Below are positions 22,913 through 33,930 of a DNA stretch of 64,000 nucleotides, piece after piece. Origin of the DNA: Bimastos eiseni (Eukaryota > Annelida > Clitellata > Crassiclitellata > Lumbricidae); assembly GCA_959347315.1 (NCBI GenBank), contig OY365817.1, forward strand, positions 1,173,857 to 1,237,856, in the 5' to 3' direction. The notes under the pieces are model-generated. The model did not search any database and had not been told where the DNA came from. It saw nothing but the letters and a program-made list of their open reading frames with translations. Numbering within the stretch: the stretch's first letter is position 1; every line of letters starts with the position of its first letter. The translations under genes were made by a program, and so were the position numbers.

Positions 22913-23250
22913 CATAATTAAACGATTTTGAATTAATTTGTGACAAATACAGCCAAAGGCAGTCAACAATAGTAATAATAATAATAATAATAATAATACC
23001 AGCGCATATCTCGATGACGATTCAACACAATTTTGCTTTTAAGGTAACTTTCGTTGCTCAGGAGACCGACGACGATTCTTTGCCTTGAGTGACCCACTAC
23101 AAAGCCGTTCAACTTGTTCCCTTCTGTCCACTGTCTATGACTACAATAATAACAATAATAATAATAACAATAATAATAACAATAATAATAACAATAATAA
23201 TAATAACAACAAAAATAACAATAATAATAATAACAACAAAAATAATTGAC
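22835..23250. repeat. (AAT)n arrays with short interruptions
   Basis: Arrays at 22835-22912, 22973-22999 and 23138-23247 (the last mixed AAT/AAC). About 140 bp of unrecognised sequence lies between the last two. Confidence 0.9.
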
Positions 23251-23272
23251 GCTCATCTCATTAAAACTCTAC

Positions 23273-23893
23273 CTTTCTCAATAACTGCAGAGAAGTCTTT
23301 GATGTTCCGAATATCTTTCTGGAGACAGGCTTCCTGTCCTCTTCCACGAGTGAGCTCTTCCTTCGAAAGACCTGACCACGCTTCCGGCTGCTAGTAACAT
23401 CCACCAGCGTCATCTCCTTGTTCACCTCGGACAACCGGAACTGTCCACTTCCACTCTTCCTCCGCCGGAAGAGACTCTTCGCCTCTGGTTCTACCACCGG
23501 TGCCGAGCAAACACTGTCCCTATTCGAGTCCCTGGCGACACCATGTCCCCCAACAGCCTTACCGTCCGAGGTCTCTTGCAACGCTGAACGACCAACCTGG
23601 AATAAACCATTACCGAGCGGGATTTCGACTGGCGACAGACATTCAGAGAGTTGGGCATCCATCTGGAAGAGCCTGCCGATCCGGTTTACCCCTACCGGGG
23701 AAAGACTCACGGTTTCAACAGGGGAAAAGCACGAACCGTCCGTTCCGCTTAAAAAGTCGTCCGAATCGCCGCCGTATGGCGCCACTCTGTCAAGAGCAGT
23801 TTGGGATGAGTTGATTGGGACACAGACGAGTTTCTTTCGGTCGATGTCTAGGAGACTGTTGCATCGACGGAAGAAGAGTTTCTTGCAACCTTC
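23273..23893 (-). CDS. plekhg5-like: Exon 5: 207-codon Ser-rich exon, phase 0 to 0
   Basis: Acceptor CGTTGAACAG (ending 23894) and donor GAAAG|GTAGAG (23272) enclose exactly 621 nt that stay open. In-frame stops lie shortly beyond both splice sites, which supports the boundaries. The protein has repeated SPV-type motifs (CFSPVETVSLSPVG, CLSPVEIP) and Arg/Ser motifs that look like basophilic kinase sites (FRRRKSGSG, FRRKSSL). I see no folded domain in the first 190 residues. The last residues (KTSLQLLRK) can supply the first strand of the Ras-binding fold continued in exon 6. The bulk looks like a lineage-specific insert relative to vertebrate PLEKHG5, because it sits between the basic stretch and the fold. 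The donor lies about 28 bp from an (AAT/AAC)n array. Confidence 0.62.
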
Positions 23894-25839
23894 CTGTTCA
23901 ACGAAAGAAGCTTAACAAGAATTAACACTTAACAAATGTTAGTTGGTTAGAATGTTAGTTAGCTAGTAGTTAGGCTAACTTGTATTAGTCAATTAATTAA
24001 CCTATTAGTCGATGTGGAAAAATGTGGCCTGCTACAAATTGCTGTGTCCGATTTGCTGAGGGGGTGGTTGGGTCTGAGGGGTTGGACCCCCTGATTCAGC
24101 TACAAGGGCATTGATATATTGTGGGATTCTTCAGATCCCCAGAGATTCACATCAGCTGACTCCCTCCCTGCTTCATTTTCGACATATTAAGTCCTAGTTG
24201 TATGTATTTGTCAAGACACTTCGGATAGCGAGTTTTGAGCAACCTGCAAAGGTTATGCTATTTAGAAAATATTCATAATGTAAGGGTCCTTCCTATGGAT
24301 TCGATCTTCACGGCAATGATCAGCAATGCAAGAAATCTTGGTTAGGTTAGTTATTGTTGTTTAACGACACTGTCATAACAAAGATGATTAGCGTTGCCCT
24401 TTTCCTTTCTCCAGGATTGGGACTGGCACTGCCATAGATGGATGGAGCAGTGGAGGAGTTTGAAATTTTGGACGGTCCACCGTCAAATATGAAGTTACTG
24501 TGATATCATGTCCACAGTCCTACTCCCTGGATGAGGCTGAGACTGCATGACTGAATAATTTCTAGGGTGGACAACCATACGAGGAAATATTTGTGACAAG
24601 ACTGCTTTATGTTATTTAAAAATGTCTTGCAAACCAAAGTATGGTATAAGCACGAGAAATGTTTTAGCAGAAGCTATAGCTTCATGCATTACATAATTTT
24701 ATACTAGTCACATTGGTCGATTTTCAAATTTGATTACAAATTTATTTTTTATTAATTTTAAATTGTAGTTATGATGAAGCAATTTGGGTGCAATTTTAAT
24801 CCACTCACAGTGTATATGTTTAACAAGAAACCTCTTGAAGACTATTGAATGGAACTTAAACTCTGCAGATAAATTACACAAGAATTTAATGAGCACCTGC
24901 ATCCAAATGATGCTGAAACTCAAAAACAAATTTTAAGTAACCGGTTAATTAGTTAGACTTAGTCTAATTCAGATCCTGTCGAGTACCACTCCTCACCATT
25001 TGGAAAGAACAGCTCACGTGAATGACAATATTATTTTAGGTATTCATAATGAGCCACATAACATTAAAAACATACTTTTAATTGAAAGGCAGACAACTAT
25101 TCTACATGCAGTGTATTAGCACTTTAATACAATGTGCAGACGAATAATCGAATGTGGGTTTTACGTAACGTCTAAAACATTTATTAAATTGACAATACTG
25201 CAGAAAGCAATTTTTTAAATTATTTCTGTTTAGACAATTCCATTTAAAACTTAAAAATAGCTAGCCAGTAATAAGGTAAGAGCCCCAACTTCAACATGTG
25301 CAAACTACTTTTATGGTCAGTTTCAATAAAAAGGTAATTTGCCTTAAAAATGAAAAAAACAGTGGACCAGAATTATTAAATTACATATGTGCAAGCATTG
25401 GTAGGCATAACTTTGTCTGTTCTCACTAATACAAACATTCTAGAAAAAGTGGAACCAGTAAAACTGACTTCAAATATAATCGGTGTCAAAATGTCGGCAC
25501 TGGATCCAAAACTTTACAAAAAGGGATTGCCAAACATCAAAAACTTCTGCAGTTTTATAATGAAATAAGAAATTTCAGTTTTTTTATTTGCAAACGTTTT
25601 AATCTCTCGTTATTTCTTTACACAACATTTAGTTATTAACCTTTTGTCAACACTCTTCTTTGAGTTTGTCAATTCATCCTAAACCAATCCAAACGGTGTT
25701 GTTGAGAGAGAGCCGTGATCAGACAGTTACCCCACTCCACCAAACCCTTAGAATCTCAGTGTCCTTAAAACTAGTTGGTTAATTATTATCTGCTAATTAA
25801 TTATCTGTTCCATTGTTCAACTCATTAACTAACACTCAC
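23894..25839. other. Intron 4, mostly unrecognised
   Basis: AT-rich and largely unique apart from the inverted family C copy at 24.34 kb. No further exon seen. Confidence 0.4.
24340..24445 (-). repeat. Repeat family C copy, inverted
   Basis: GTTTAACGACACTGTCATAA, GATTAGCGTTGCCC, GATTGGGACTGGCACTGCC. Lies in intron 4's downstream neighbour region, between exons 5 and 4. Confidence 0.5.
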
Positions 25840-25909
25840 GTCAGTCTTGGAGCGTTTGATCTTGACCGCCTTCTTTCTCTTCAGACGAGAACCGGCCGTC
25901 AGGTCAAAC
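25840..25909 (-). CDS. plekhg5-like: Exon 4: basic KRKK segment, phase 2 to 0
   Basis: This 70-nt exon has a strong acceptor (ATTTTCTAG, ending 25910) and a near-consensus donor GAC|GTGAGT at 25839. Only one of the three frames is open. It encodes FDLTAGSRLKRKKAVKIKRS followed by KTD. The lysine/arginine block corresponds in position to the basic stretch of PLEKHG5 ahead of the Ras-binding fold and could bind membrane or act as a nuclear-type signal. The first base completes a Gly codon with exon 3. Confidence 0.68.
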
Positions 25910-25964
25910 CTAGAAAATTCAAACACAACCACATGACGCAGTTCAGCATGTCACCAAAGTAGTT

Positions 25965-26304
25965 ATAACAATGGTATCAGTAGCTCTCAACAGTTAGGAC
26001 AAATCACATTGTACAAGAAAATAACAATGGTATCAGTACCTCTCAACAGTTAGGACAATTCACATTGTACAAAAAAATAACAATGGTATCAGCACCTCTG
26101 TGCAGTTAGGACAAATCACATTGTACAAGAAAATAACAATGGTATCAGTACCTCTCAACAGTTAGGACAATTCACATTGTACAAAAAAATAACAATGGTA
26201 TCAGCACCTCTGTGCAGTTAGGACAAATCACATTGTACAAGAAAATAACAATCTTATCAGTACCTCTCAACAGTTACGACAATTCAAATTGTTCAACAAA
26301 ATAG
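25965..26304. repeat. 56-bp minisatellite with dimeric order, intron 3
   Basis: Six units at exact 56-bp steps (25965, 26021, 26077, 26133, 26189, 26245). Types alternate between CTCAACAG and CTGTGCAG versions, giving a 112-bp higher-order pair. Confidence 0.95.
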
Positions 26305-26715
26305 TAGAGCTGTACCGAAATTTGCCGATTATGCCAATACCAATTATTACCGATTATACATTTGCGGATCAGCCAAATAGGACTTAATTTTTGCAGGAGT
26401 TGAGCCGTCGCATGAGGCAAGCAACGGCCGATCCTTGAGAGCCAATGTATGTATTTCAGCACTTGCCAATTTGCACACAACGGTTCACCTTGGCATTTAA
26501 GGGATCCTTTGAACAGCACGTTGGGGACGAGAACCATTAACGCAGTTTTTAGCTTTAGTTTTATCAAGCCTGAGGGGTTATTTCTACCTCGGGCAAAAAC
26601 AAACAAACAAAAAACAAAATAATAATAATAATAATAATAATAACAACAAATAATAATAACAATAATAATAAATATTAATGGATTATATTATATCGGATAA
26701 GATTGGATTGTGTAC

Positions 26716-26836
26716 CCAAGGTCGGTTTCGTCCTTCCCATCCTCCTCTGTTGTTGGATAATCCTCCCTCGGAGGCAGAGATGTGACACGTGATGAATCGC
26801 AGTTTGACAAATTCTCACTCTCAACAGCTAATTCGT
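26716..26836 (-). CDS. plekhg5-like: Exon 3: acidic Ser/Pro stretch, phase 1 to 2
   Basis: A good acceptor (TCTTTCTATTTAG, ending 26837) and donor CCTTGG|GTACAC (26715) enclose 121 nt: two bases, 39 codons, two bases. The encoded segment runs from SSRVTSLPPRED to EEDGKDETDLG. It resembles the Ser/Pro then Glu-rich part of vertebrate PLEKHG5 just before its basic KLSKKKARRR stretch. The same order is seen here because exon 4 supplies the basic stretch. The phase fits both neighbours. Confidence 0.65.
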
Positions 26837-26869
26837 CTAAATAGAAAGATGAACATCATAATGTAATGT

Positions 26870-27000
26870 AATGGAACGTTTATATAGCACCTCTTCCAGA
26901 CATCTACTCAGAGGTGCTCTCTGCACTATGATATTAAATGTTGTAGCAAACAAAATAATTTACACCAGTTAGCAAGCTAATACACCCATGGTCCATCCAT
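26870..27000 (-). repeat. LINE 3' end (family A)
   Basis: Inverted AGAGGTGCTATATAAACG tail with AGCACCTCTGAGTAGATGTC and the GCTAACTGGTGTAAATTATT block, shared with 53.9 kb. Confidence 0.55.
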
Positions 27001-27593
27001 TATTATGGTTTAGAGGTACATCTGTTTCAAAATCGCGTAATGTTACATTTTATGGTCTTTGAAAACACCTTTTAATCTGGGTTAAAGTTGTTAGCGTTTT
27101 TGAGTAGTTACCTTGAAAGAGCACTATATAACTTATTGATTGAATGAGTGAGTGATTGAGCGAGTGAATGAATGAATAAATGAATTTTACAGTAACCATC
27201 TATTAGGCAAGGGACCCATGCATAACAATTCACAGTCAACCATGCAGATCTATATGTATTAATATAATGCATTGAAATGTATGAAATGTATTGATGCAAT
27301 GCATACATGTAATGTATTGAAATGTATTGATGCAGAGTCGTATACCCACCCTACCTAAAAAAGGAGCACAAACCACCACCACCACCCTATCACCAGCCCC
27401 CTCCTACTCTGGTCGATACATAAGAGTCTCAAAAGTCACTGAGAACTGTCCATAGCACTTGATGTATCACATAGACATTGCACTGATTACATTACATCCA
27501 GGAATTACAAAGCGTAATGCTCCTCTGTACTAACATGCACTGGGTCAGCGGAAGAAGAGTTAGAGGACCATGGCAGATGCGTCCAAATCCTAC

Positions 27594-27768
27594 CGTTGTG
27601 ATGGAGATGCGCCTGTGCTTGGCTGGTGCTGCTGGTGGCGATGGAGGAGGCTTTGGCACTGGCCGCATCCCTCGGTCGCTGCTGCTGCTGCTGCTCTACA
27701 TCCCATTCGGAAGAGACGAGATGAATGGAAGACGGATGATGTCCGCTTAGCTCCTTCTCATCACCTAC
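27594..27768 (-). CDS. plekhg5-like: Exon 2: short linker exon with poly-Gln run, phase 0 to 1
   Basis: Acceptor GTCGTTGTAG at 27770-27769 and donor AACG|GTAGGA at 27593 bound 175 nt that stay open in the frame matching exon 1. The 58 codons include five CAG codons in a row (EQQQQQR), then an Ala/Ser/Thr-rich stretch ending QAHLHHN. The single base left over joins the first two bases of exon 3 to make Asp. A second AG four bases downstream (start 27764) would change the phase and is less likely. The product is probably disordered. The CAG run may vary in length between individuals. Confidence 0.55.
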
Positions 27769-28023
27769 CTACAACGACAGACGTACATTCAACCTTCAAG
27801 GGGTGCTGTATTAATCTTCGCAATGAATAATGAATGCAAACTTACACGACATGTACATTAGGATACACCAGGGCGGAACAGGTGGCGCCAGTCGATGGAA
27901 CACACACCTCCTAGCGGCCTCCCCTCTCCCAACGAAACTCAAGTCTCGCCTTTTCAACAACTCTTACCCAAATACTGCTAGGTATTAAGTACTTTTTTGT
28001 TTTGCGATTTAATTGGCTTTCAG

Positions 28024-28075
28024 GTGGCTAACACGTATCTTCAAGGATGGACCGAGGAACCTGACAGATAGAGAG
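28024..28075 (+). CDS. Possible plus-strand micro-exon between strong splice signals
   Basis: TTGGCTTTCAG before and GAGAG|GTAAGT after enclose 52 nt open in one frame (WLTRIFKDGPRNLTDRE). Both signals are near consensus, but the strand is opposite to the surrounding gene and no partner exon was found. Confidence 0.18.
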
Positions 28076-28254
28076 GTAAGTTTTATGCCTGGTTTCGTCC
28101 AGGTTTGGAGGGGTCCCCGGGGTTGGCACAAACTAAACTGCTTGGGCGCTGGTCTCTTTTTGCCTCCCTGTAGAACCGCCACTGGACGCGTAGCATTGGG
28201 CCACTGGTGGCGACGGTCCGTGAGGCCAACAGGTGACCTGACCTTAGACCTTTA

Positions 28255-28465
28255 GGTAGCTTCCAACTCTCTCCGCCTAGATTCCGACAATACCGAATTC
28301 ATCTGGCTTGGCGGCCTAACCCCATAGCCGGGACTGAAATGGAAGTTCATTACTCTGCCTCAATCAGTGAAATAGGAGCTACCCGGATTCACTTCTTTTA
28401 TTCTCAGACCCTGCCAGTCACACATATCATCCTTGTCATGGATGCGTCGTTAAATAAACTTATCA
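28255..28465 (+). mobile_element. LINE reverse-transcriptase fragment plus family C tail
   Basis: SLRLDSDNTEFIWLGG corresponds to the LNPDKTEF-W block after motif C. The sequence ends with GCGTCGTTAAATAAAC, like the other family C tails. Confidence 0.4.
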
Positions 28466-28570
28466 CACACACACAAACACACCAGTCACATCTATCGTCT
28501 TTATCATCTTCTACGTCAATTTCGCACCATTTGCTACTCCCTCTCCCATGATGCATGTCTGCAAACTCAG

Positions 28571-28820
28571 CATGTTTAGAAGTTGTTGCTCATGCTTAGA
28601 AGTTGTTGCTTATGTTTAGAAGTTGCTGCTCATGTTTAGAAGTTGTTGCTCATGTTTAGAAGTTGTTGCTCATGTTTAGAAGTTGTTGCTACATGTTTAG
28701 AAGTTGTTGCTAGTGGTTAGCAGTTGATTTGAATGCTAATAGAGTGCACTGAATGTTCAAAAGTTGCTCTAAATGGTTATAAGCTGCTTCGAATGTTTAG
28801 AAGTTGTTTTAAATGAAATA
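28571..28820. repeat. 20-bp minisatellite CATGTTTAGAAGTTGTTGCT
   Basis: About seven good units then increasingly diverged ones. Confidence 0.9.
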
Positions 28821-29439
28821 AAGCAATCAACGCAAACCCTGAGGTTAGGTAGTGATAATGCAAAAATTGGAAACATCTAAAGGTCGGTATTCGTTTAACA
28901 GCTGCTATTCTCTCCACCAAAACGCCATCGGTAATTGACTCGTAATTAAAAATATAGGACGATTTCCTTTTCGCACAGGGACAATTGACCGTCCCTAACG
29001 CGAGAGGGAGCCGAGAGTAATTGCCCGTTCAGTCGCGAACCCAAGCCAACGCCTGGTGTAATTGCACTGCCTGCGGACACCACAACGACCACCGATCGCT
29101 TACCTGAACGACCACAAGGAGACCGGTTGATATGGACTGCTAGGTATTAAGATTGAAACAGGAAACCTTTATCCTAGCGTATCTTAAGATTTATATAGCG
29201 CCTCCGACAGAGCAACTATTCAGGGGCGCCCTCAGCACGTAAACTCCGGGGTGAATACAAACGCTTTTTAAACGTCAATATAGTTCAAAAGATAACGCAA
29301 TGACTCTTGGGAGCGCAGGATACCACGCGAGCGCTGCGTAAAGTAAGAGGGGTTTCAAGGTGGTTTATCAACCTGGAAGCCTTTGTGCAATATCCGCTAC
29401 CCATGCTAATAACACTGTCACGTAATAACTCCTAGTCGT

Positions 29440-29815
29440 AATCGTAGACTCTAAACTTCTAAAGCGCCATTCTAAAGCAAAGCACAGGGTATGAGTTTAT
29501 TCACAAGTGCTGCGTCAAGTCAGCGGAGTGTTCCAGGTGGTAGTCAAAAGGAGAGCAAAGTCCGGTTTTCAGGATTACAGACCTAAACAATATCCTCCCA
29601 AGTGCTTTTGAGGGAAGCTAAGAGGGCGCTATATAAATGTCTAGATGCCTTTCGTATATTTTCAAGTCACCCGTAGACAATACTTGTTAACTTACTCCAA
29701 TTACTACAGTTCTAACAATGCACGGAGAGCTGATGACTGAGAGGCTGTGGACGCTCTTGAATAAGCTGGTGCCCTGCGCTCAGTTTTTCCAGTGGCGCTT
29801 TAAAAGTGCATTTTA
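29440..29815. repeat. Two opposed copies of repeat family D
   Basis: An inverted copy (29440-29545, CTAAACTTCTAAAGCGCC) and a direct copy (29735-29815, AATAAGCTGGTGCCCTGCGC then GGCGCTTTAAAAG). Further inverted copies lie at 47.59-47.69 and 56.24-56.34 kb. Confidence 0.5.
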
Positions 29816-30084
29816 CTATAAAGACTGGCCTCCGGAATAAGCAACATTGAGAAATTCTAGCCACAAGTAATCTTTAATGTCATGATTTCCACATTGCGTA
29901 GGTCTATACGGACTGTTTTCAGCACATTTGCTACTATGAAGAAGTCCACAGCATGGCATAGACTCTATCGGAAGTAGTACAGAGGGCGCCAGACAATAAT
30001 ATTAGGAAACACGGCATAGGCTTACATGATGGGAGTATAAACGTCGATCGAAAACATACAATAAAAGAAAACTCCGCCACTGGT

Positions 30085-30170
30085 TGTACTCGGCCAGTGC
30101 CAGTCCCAAGCCTGGATAAAGGAGGAGGGCGACGCTAATGATCTTTGTTATCACAGAGTGTCGTTAAACT
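30085..30170 (+). repeat. Repeat family C copy
   Basis: Cleanest copy: GCCAGTCCCAAGCCTGGATA, AGGAGGAGGGCGACGC, GAGTGTCGTTAAAC. Probably the 3' end of a LINE. Confidence 0.55.
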
Positions 30171-30364
30171 GCAAATACCTACCTACAATAAAAGAAGCGC
30201 TTATGGCAATTTCTCGCATTTATAAACGACTTCGTCAACGAATCATTTCCATACATAAAAATCCTTTAAAAGATAAAAGGCGCCTCAAAAAGACAATGGC
30301 CAAAGTGTACCAACTTGGCCCAGAGACTCTGAACACACATGTCATCTGTCTGCTGCCGACGCAT

Positions 30365-30565
30365 TTCTGTTTGTTGGTTGGCTCCACGCTTGTGCGTGAG
30401 TCCACCACAGGTGACTCTTTCAGCTACTGTGCACCGTTTTGCCAACTTATGTAAATTATCCGATAGCAATGACATTTAAAATCATATAAGATTTATATAA
30501 TCATATAAGGCTTAAACGCAGAATATAGGTATCATGAAGGGGGGCTATAAAAATGTTTGATTACA
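30365..30565 (+). repeat. LINE 3' UTR and tail (family A)
   Basis: GACTCTTTCAGCTACTGTGC, GTTTTGCCAACTTATGTAAA and a terminal GGGGGGCTATAAAAATG. Confidence 0.55.
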
Positions 30566-31869
30566 TTACATTATATCGTCTGCTCAGCATTCGCCTCAGC
30601 AGCTCTCACCAGTTGCATCCAGCGATGGGAGAGGAAAGACCCCAAGGTTGCCAGAAGTGAGATGCTTGACGTTTCTTACATAAACGCTGTTCATTTCCGA
30701 CAACATACCGGTTATTAACACATTAGTTTTGATAAATTGTAAATTTATACGCTCGGCTAGATTGGGAGAGGCTGTTGTTCTGTCAAGGTGGAGGGGGGTG
30801 GGTTTAGACGCCACTTAGTACCCTCCATCCTTCTCTGTCTTCCTCTCTGCTTCCTCCTCCACCTCCTCCGCCTTCTCCTCTTCTTTCTCTGCCTTCTCCT
30901 CTTCCGTCTCTGCTTCCATTTCTCCATGGCAACCGGACTTGGATCCTCACTTAGCACATCCGGACAACCCCTCCAACGCGACGCAGCGCCGTTGATCAGC
31001 CTGTGCCACACGCTAAGCATTTCAACAGTGCTTTAAAAGGTCTAGATTGCGACTAAGAGCATCACCATTAGAAGGAAGTAGCATATCAATCCCACGCCAT
31101 TTCCAAACACATTGAAGAGACTCTCGAATGGCACTTCAGGATACCAAGAGCAACGCTTGGCCAAAGAAGACCCGTGCGTTTAACGGACTCTAAGAGAGGC
31201 GCCCTTATATTGCAGCCGGACAGTACTCGCCTCACCTTTTGACCACCCGCTTGGGAACTACAGCTTGAGCCCCTCAGCACAGCGTAGAATTGGCCCTGGG
31301 CTTGGTGAACAGGTAGAAAAAATGGGAAGTATAGGTCAAATTTGTAAAGAAAAAAAATGCATGATTGTTTTATTCTATTCCAAGTTTCGATTCATTTGCT
31401 AACGATAACATTGAACAACTAGCGACCAAACAGTGGGCAACTAACCACTTTAAAAAGGACAAGCAGTAATAAACACTGCAGAAATTTGTGGTAGTTTTGA
31501 AGTATTTATATTGGGGGTGGCAATAGCGATTCCATTACCACCTCACATTTGAGGACCGTCCCCTCCTACTCCTTAAGTCTCCGCCCCTGCAACTCAGTCT
31601 TTCTCTTCCCCGCTCCGATACCGCATTGACCTGGGTTGGAAGCGCCTCTGAGTCGGCAAGAGTCGCTTTATAAATGTTACATTGCAGCTAAAAATTAAAA
31701 ATAGACTCATAAACTCATGAATTCATCCGGTGGCAAAATTCACAAGGAGGCGGTAGTGGCGGAAATTTGAATACCCAACCATGGCTCAGTAATCAATTCC
31801 TTCATTCATTCAAAGCATTTACATGGCGCCCCTCAGACCACGACTAAAGTAAAACCCTGATAACAATCA

Positions 31870-31881
31870 ACTTCCTTCTTC

Positions 31882-31917
<36 letters not shown>

Positions 31918-32973
31918 ATTTGTAACGCGCACAAGGTCACACCTAAATGTGAATCTGAGGCGCGGATAGTCAGTCGCCAGGAGAAGATGCAATTAGATTT
32001 CCAAATCCTTGAAAGCCAAAGACAAATAGTGAGTTTTGAGTCGCTTTTTGAAGGGAGGAAGTGAATTTGAGCTACGAACACAGTCGATTCCATTCCCTAG
32101 GAGCAGAGACAGGAAATGCACGAGAGCCCATAACTGTTCTGCATCGTGATTCAACTAAAAGACCTGTACTTGATGATCGTAAGCAACGAGGAGGAATGTA
32201 AGGAGTTAGTAGAGCATGAATATAGGTAGGTATACTGGTGATGATGGCTTTCTAGGTCAAACAAGCTAACTTAAATTTGATTCTGAATTCAACAGGGAGC
32301 CAATGCAGCTGGTGGAGTAGGGCAGAGGAGCCTGTTCGTAGTGGGACACGTAGCACTACTCGAGCTAACGTATTTTGGATACGTTGAAGCCTTTTGAGTT
32401 CAAGGTCTGAGAGACCGACAAAAAGTGAAATAGCATAATCGAGACGAGAGGAGACAAGTGAGCAGGCTATAGTTTCAGACATATTTTGGGTTAGAGCCGA
32501 CCTTATGTGACGTATTGCCCTGATGTGGTAGAAACAAGATTTACAAAGGCTTGTTATGTGAGGTCGAAATGTGAGCTTGCGGTCGAGGGTAACCCCAAGT
32601 GTTTTAGCAGAGTCTAAAAGCGGCACAGCAGTGCCAGCCAGTTCAATGCTAGAGAGCATAGGGAAAGAACGCAGGCGTTGACATTAGCCAAATACAATTG
32701 CTTCAGACTTGTCTGGGTTTATGGCCAAACCATTGAAACAGAACCATGCATATATGGATGAGAGGCATTCTTCCAGTTTTAGTTTACCAGACTGATCGGT
32801 GTGTGACAGAGCAATATGGAGCTGAGTATCATCTGCATACTGTTGTAATTGAATTCCAAAGTGCTTAGCTATACGACTGATTTGGGAAGTAAAGACTGTA
32901 AATAATAAAGGGCCGAGGACAGAACCTTGTGGCACTCCAGCAGTGCAAAGTGTGGGCTCCGACCGAGCAGATC
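31870..32973 (-). mobile_element. L2/CR1-like non-LTR retrotransposon, 5'-truncated, minus copy
   Basis: Reads GSVLGPLLF, YADDTQLHIALSHTDQSG, then a TAA, then a frame open to the C-terminal block LHQLHWLPVEFRIKFKLACL, with an ATT/TAA-rich tail at 31880-31918. It is intact over stretches where the plus copy has lost bases (for example VDQ/AIN region near 32750), so it is the better-preserved copy. It lies in intron 1 of the gene. Confidence 0.8.
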
Positions 32974-33239
32974 CTTTCTATACTCCTTTCCACCTTCATC
33001 TCCTCCACCTACTCTTCCTCCTCCTCCTGCTCCTCCCCCTCGTTGCCTTCATCGTCCTTCTCTTTCTTCTCCGATTCTCATGCTTATCTCATCCTAAATT
33101 CTCCTCTTCTTCATCGTTCTGCGCACCGATAATGTCCACTCATGCCATCCAAAATTTATCACTGAACATATGTCGTGGTTTGGACTGTATATCCCTCGAT
33201 AATACATCTATAAACAACCCACCAACTAATCAAACAAGC

Positions 33240-33410
33240 AATTGAATTTGATATAGCGTCTCTCAAGAAATTCACCCAGCCCAGCCTCGGCCAAAGAAAA
33301 CATATTTCAGAGTAGAATAGTAAGGGGATGCAAAGTTCCTAGGCAAGACCCACAAATCTATTGGTAGGCCATTCCAAGCAGTCTGGCCCACCACTGACTC
33401 ATATGAATCC
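33240..33410 (-). repeat. Repeat family B copy
   Basis: Shares the GGCCAGACTGCTTGGAATGG and TTGAGAGACGCTATATC blocks with 12.1 kb. Confidence 0.55.
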
Positions 33411-33837
33411 CGATTCATTCTCTAGTCCCAACAACACATCCATTCATCCAACAAATTCACCCATTCACCTACTCATCATCTATTCACCCATCCACACCAT
33501 GATTATCCTTACCTCCGCTTCAGTATAGCACTACATGAAAACTGGCATACCTACCCAACGCACAAACAACATCGATCATAATTATTATTATATCTCGTTT
33601 AATACCTCACCTAGTACTTCAACATATTGTCATCCCTGCTTTGTCCTCTGATAACCACAACACCAACAAACACAAACCGACACAATCAAATATGGAAACA
33701 AACACATCACACAGTGACGCACATGATACGAAAACTGAATAACAAAAGCTCATTTACTTAACGGACCTACAGTAGGGCAGTAGGCCTATAAAACAATATG
33801 GGTATTACTCAATACAAGTATTGAACATCACCACTGT

Positions 33838-33930
33838 TTGCAGTCCAGCAATGTCAGTCCTAAGCCTGGATAAAGGAGGAGGGCGACGTTAATGATCTTT
33901 GTTATCGCACAGTGTCGTTAAACGGCAACT
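33838..33930 (+). repeat. Repeat family C copy
   Basis: Almost the same as the 30.09-kb copy through GGATAAAGGAGGAGGGCGAC and CAGTGTCGTTAAAC. Confidence 0.55.

Larger units (their letters stand above)
28822..31640. other. Part of intron 1: scattered repeat tails
   Basis: Holds families A, C and D. A purine-rich minus-strand stretch (30810-30930) could read Glu/Lys-rich but has a stop and no fitting splice pair. Confidence 0.35.

Noticed and set aside
30790..30960. Glu/Lys-rich minus-strand exon
   Set aside because: A stop precedes it, no splice pair gives the phase needed between exons 1 and 2, and the sequence is a simple purine-rich tract.
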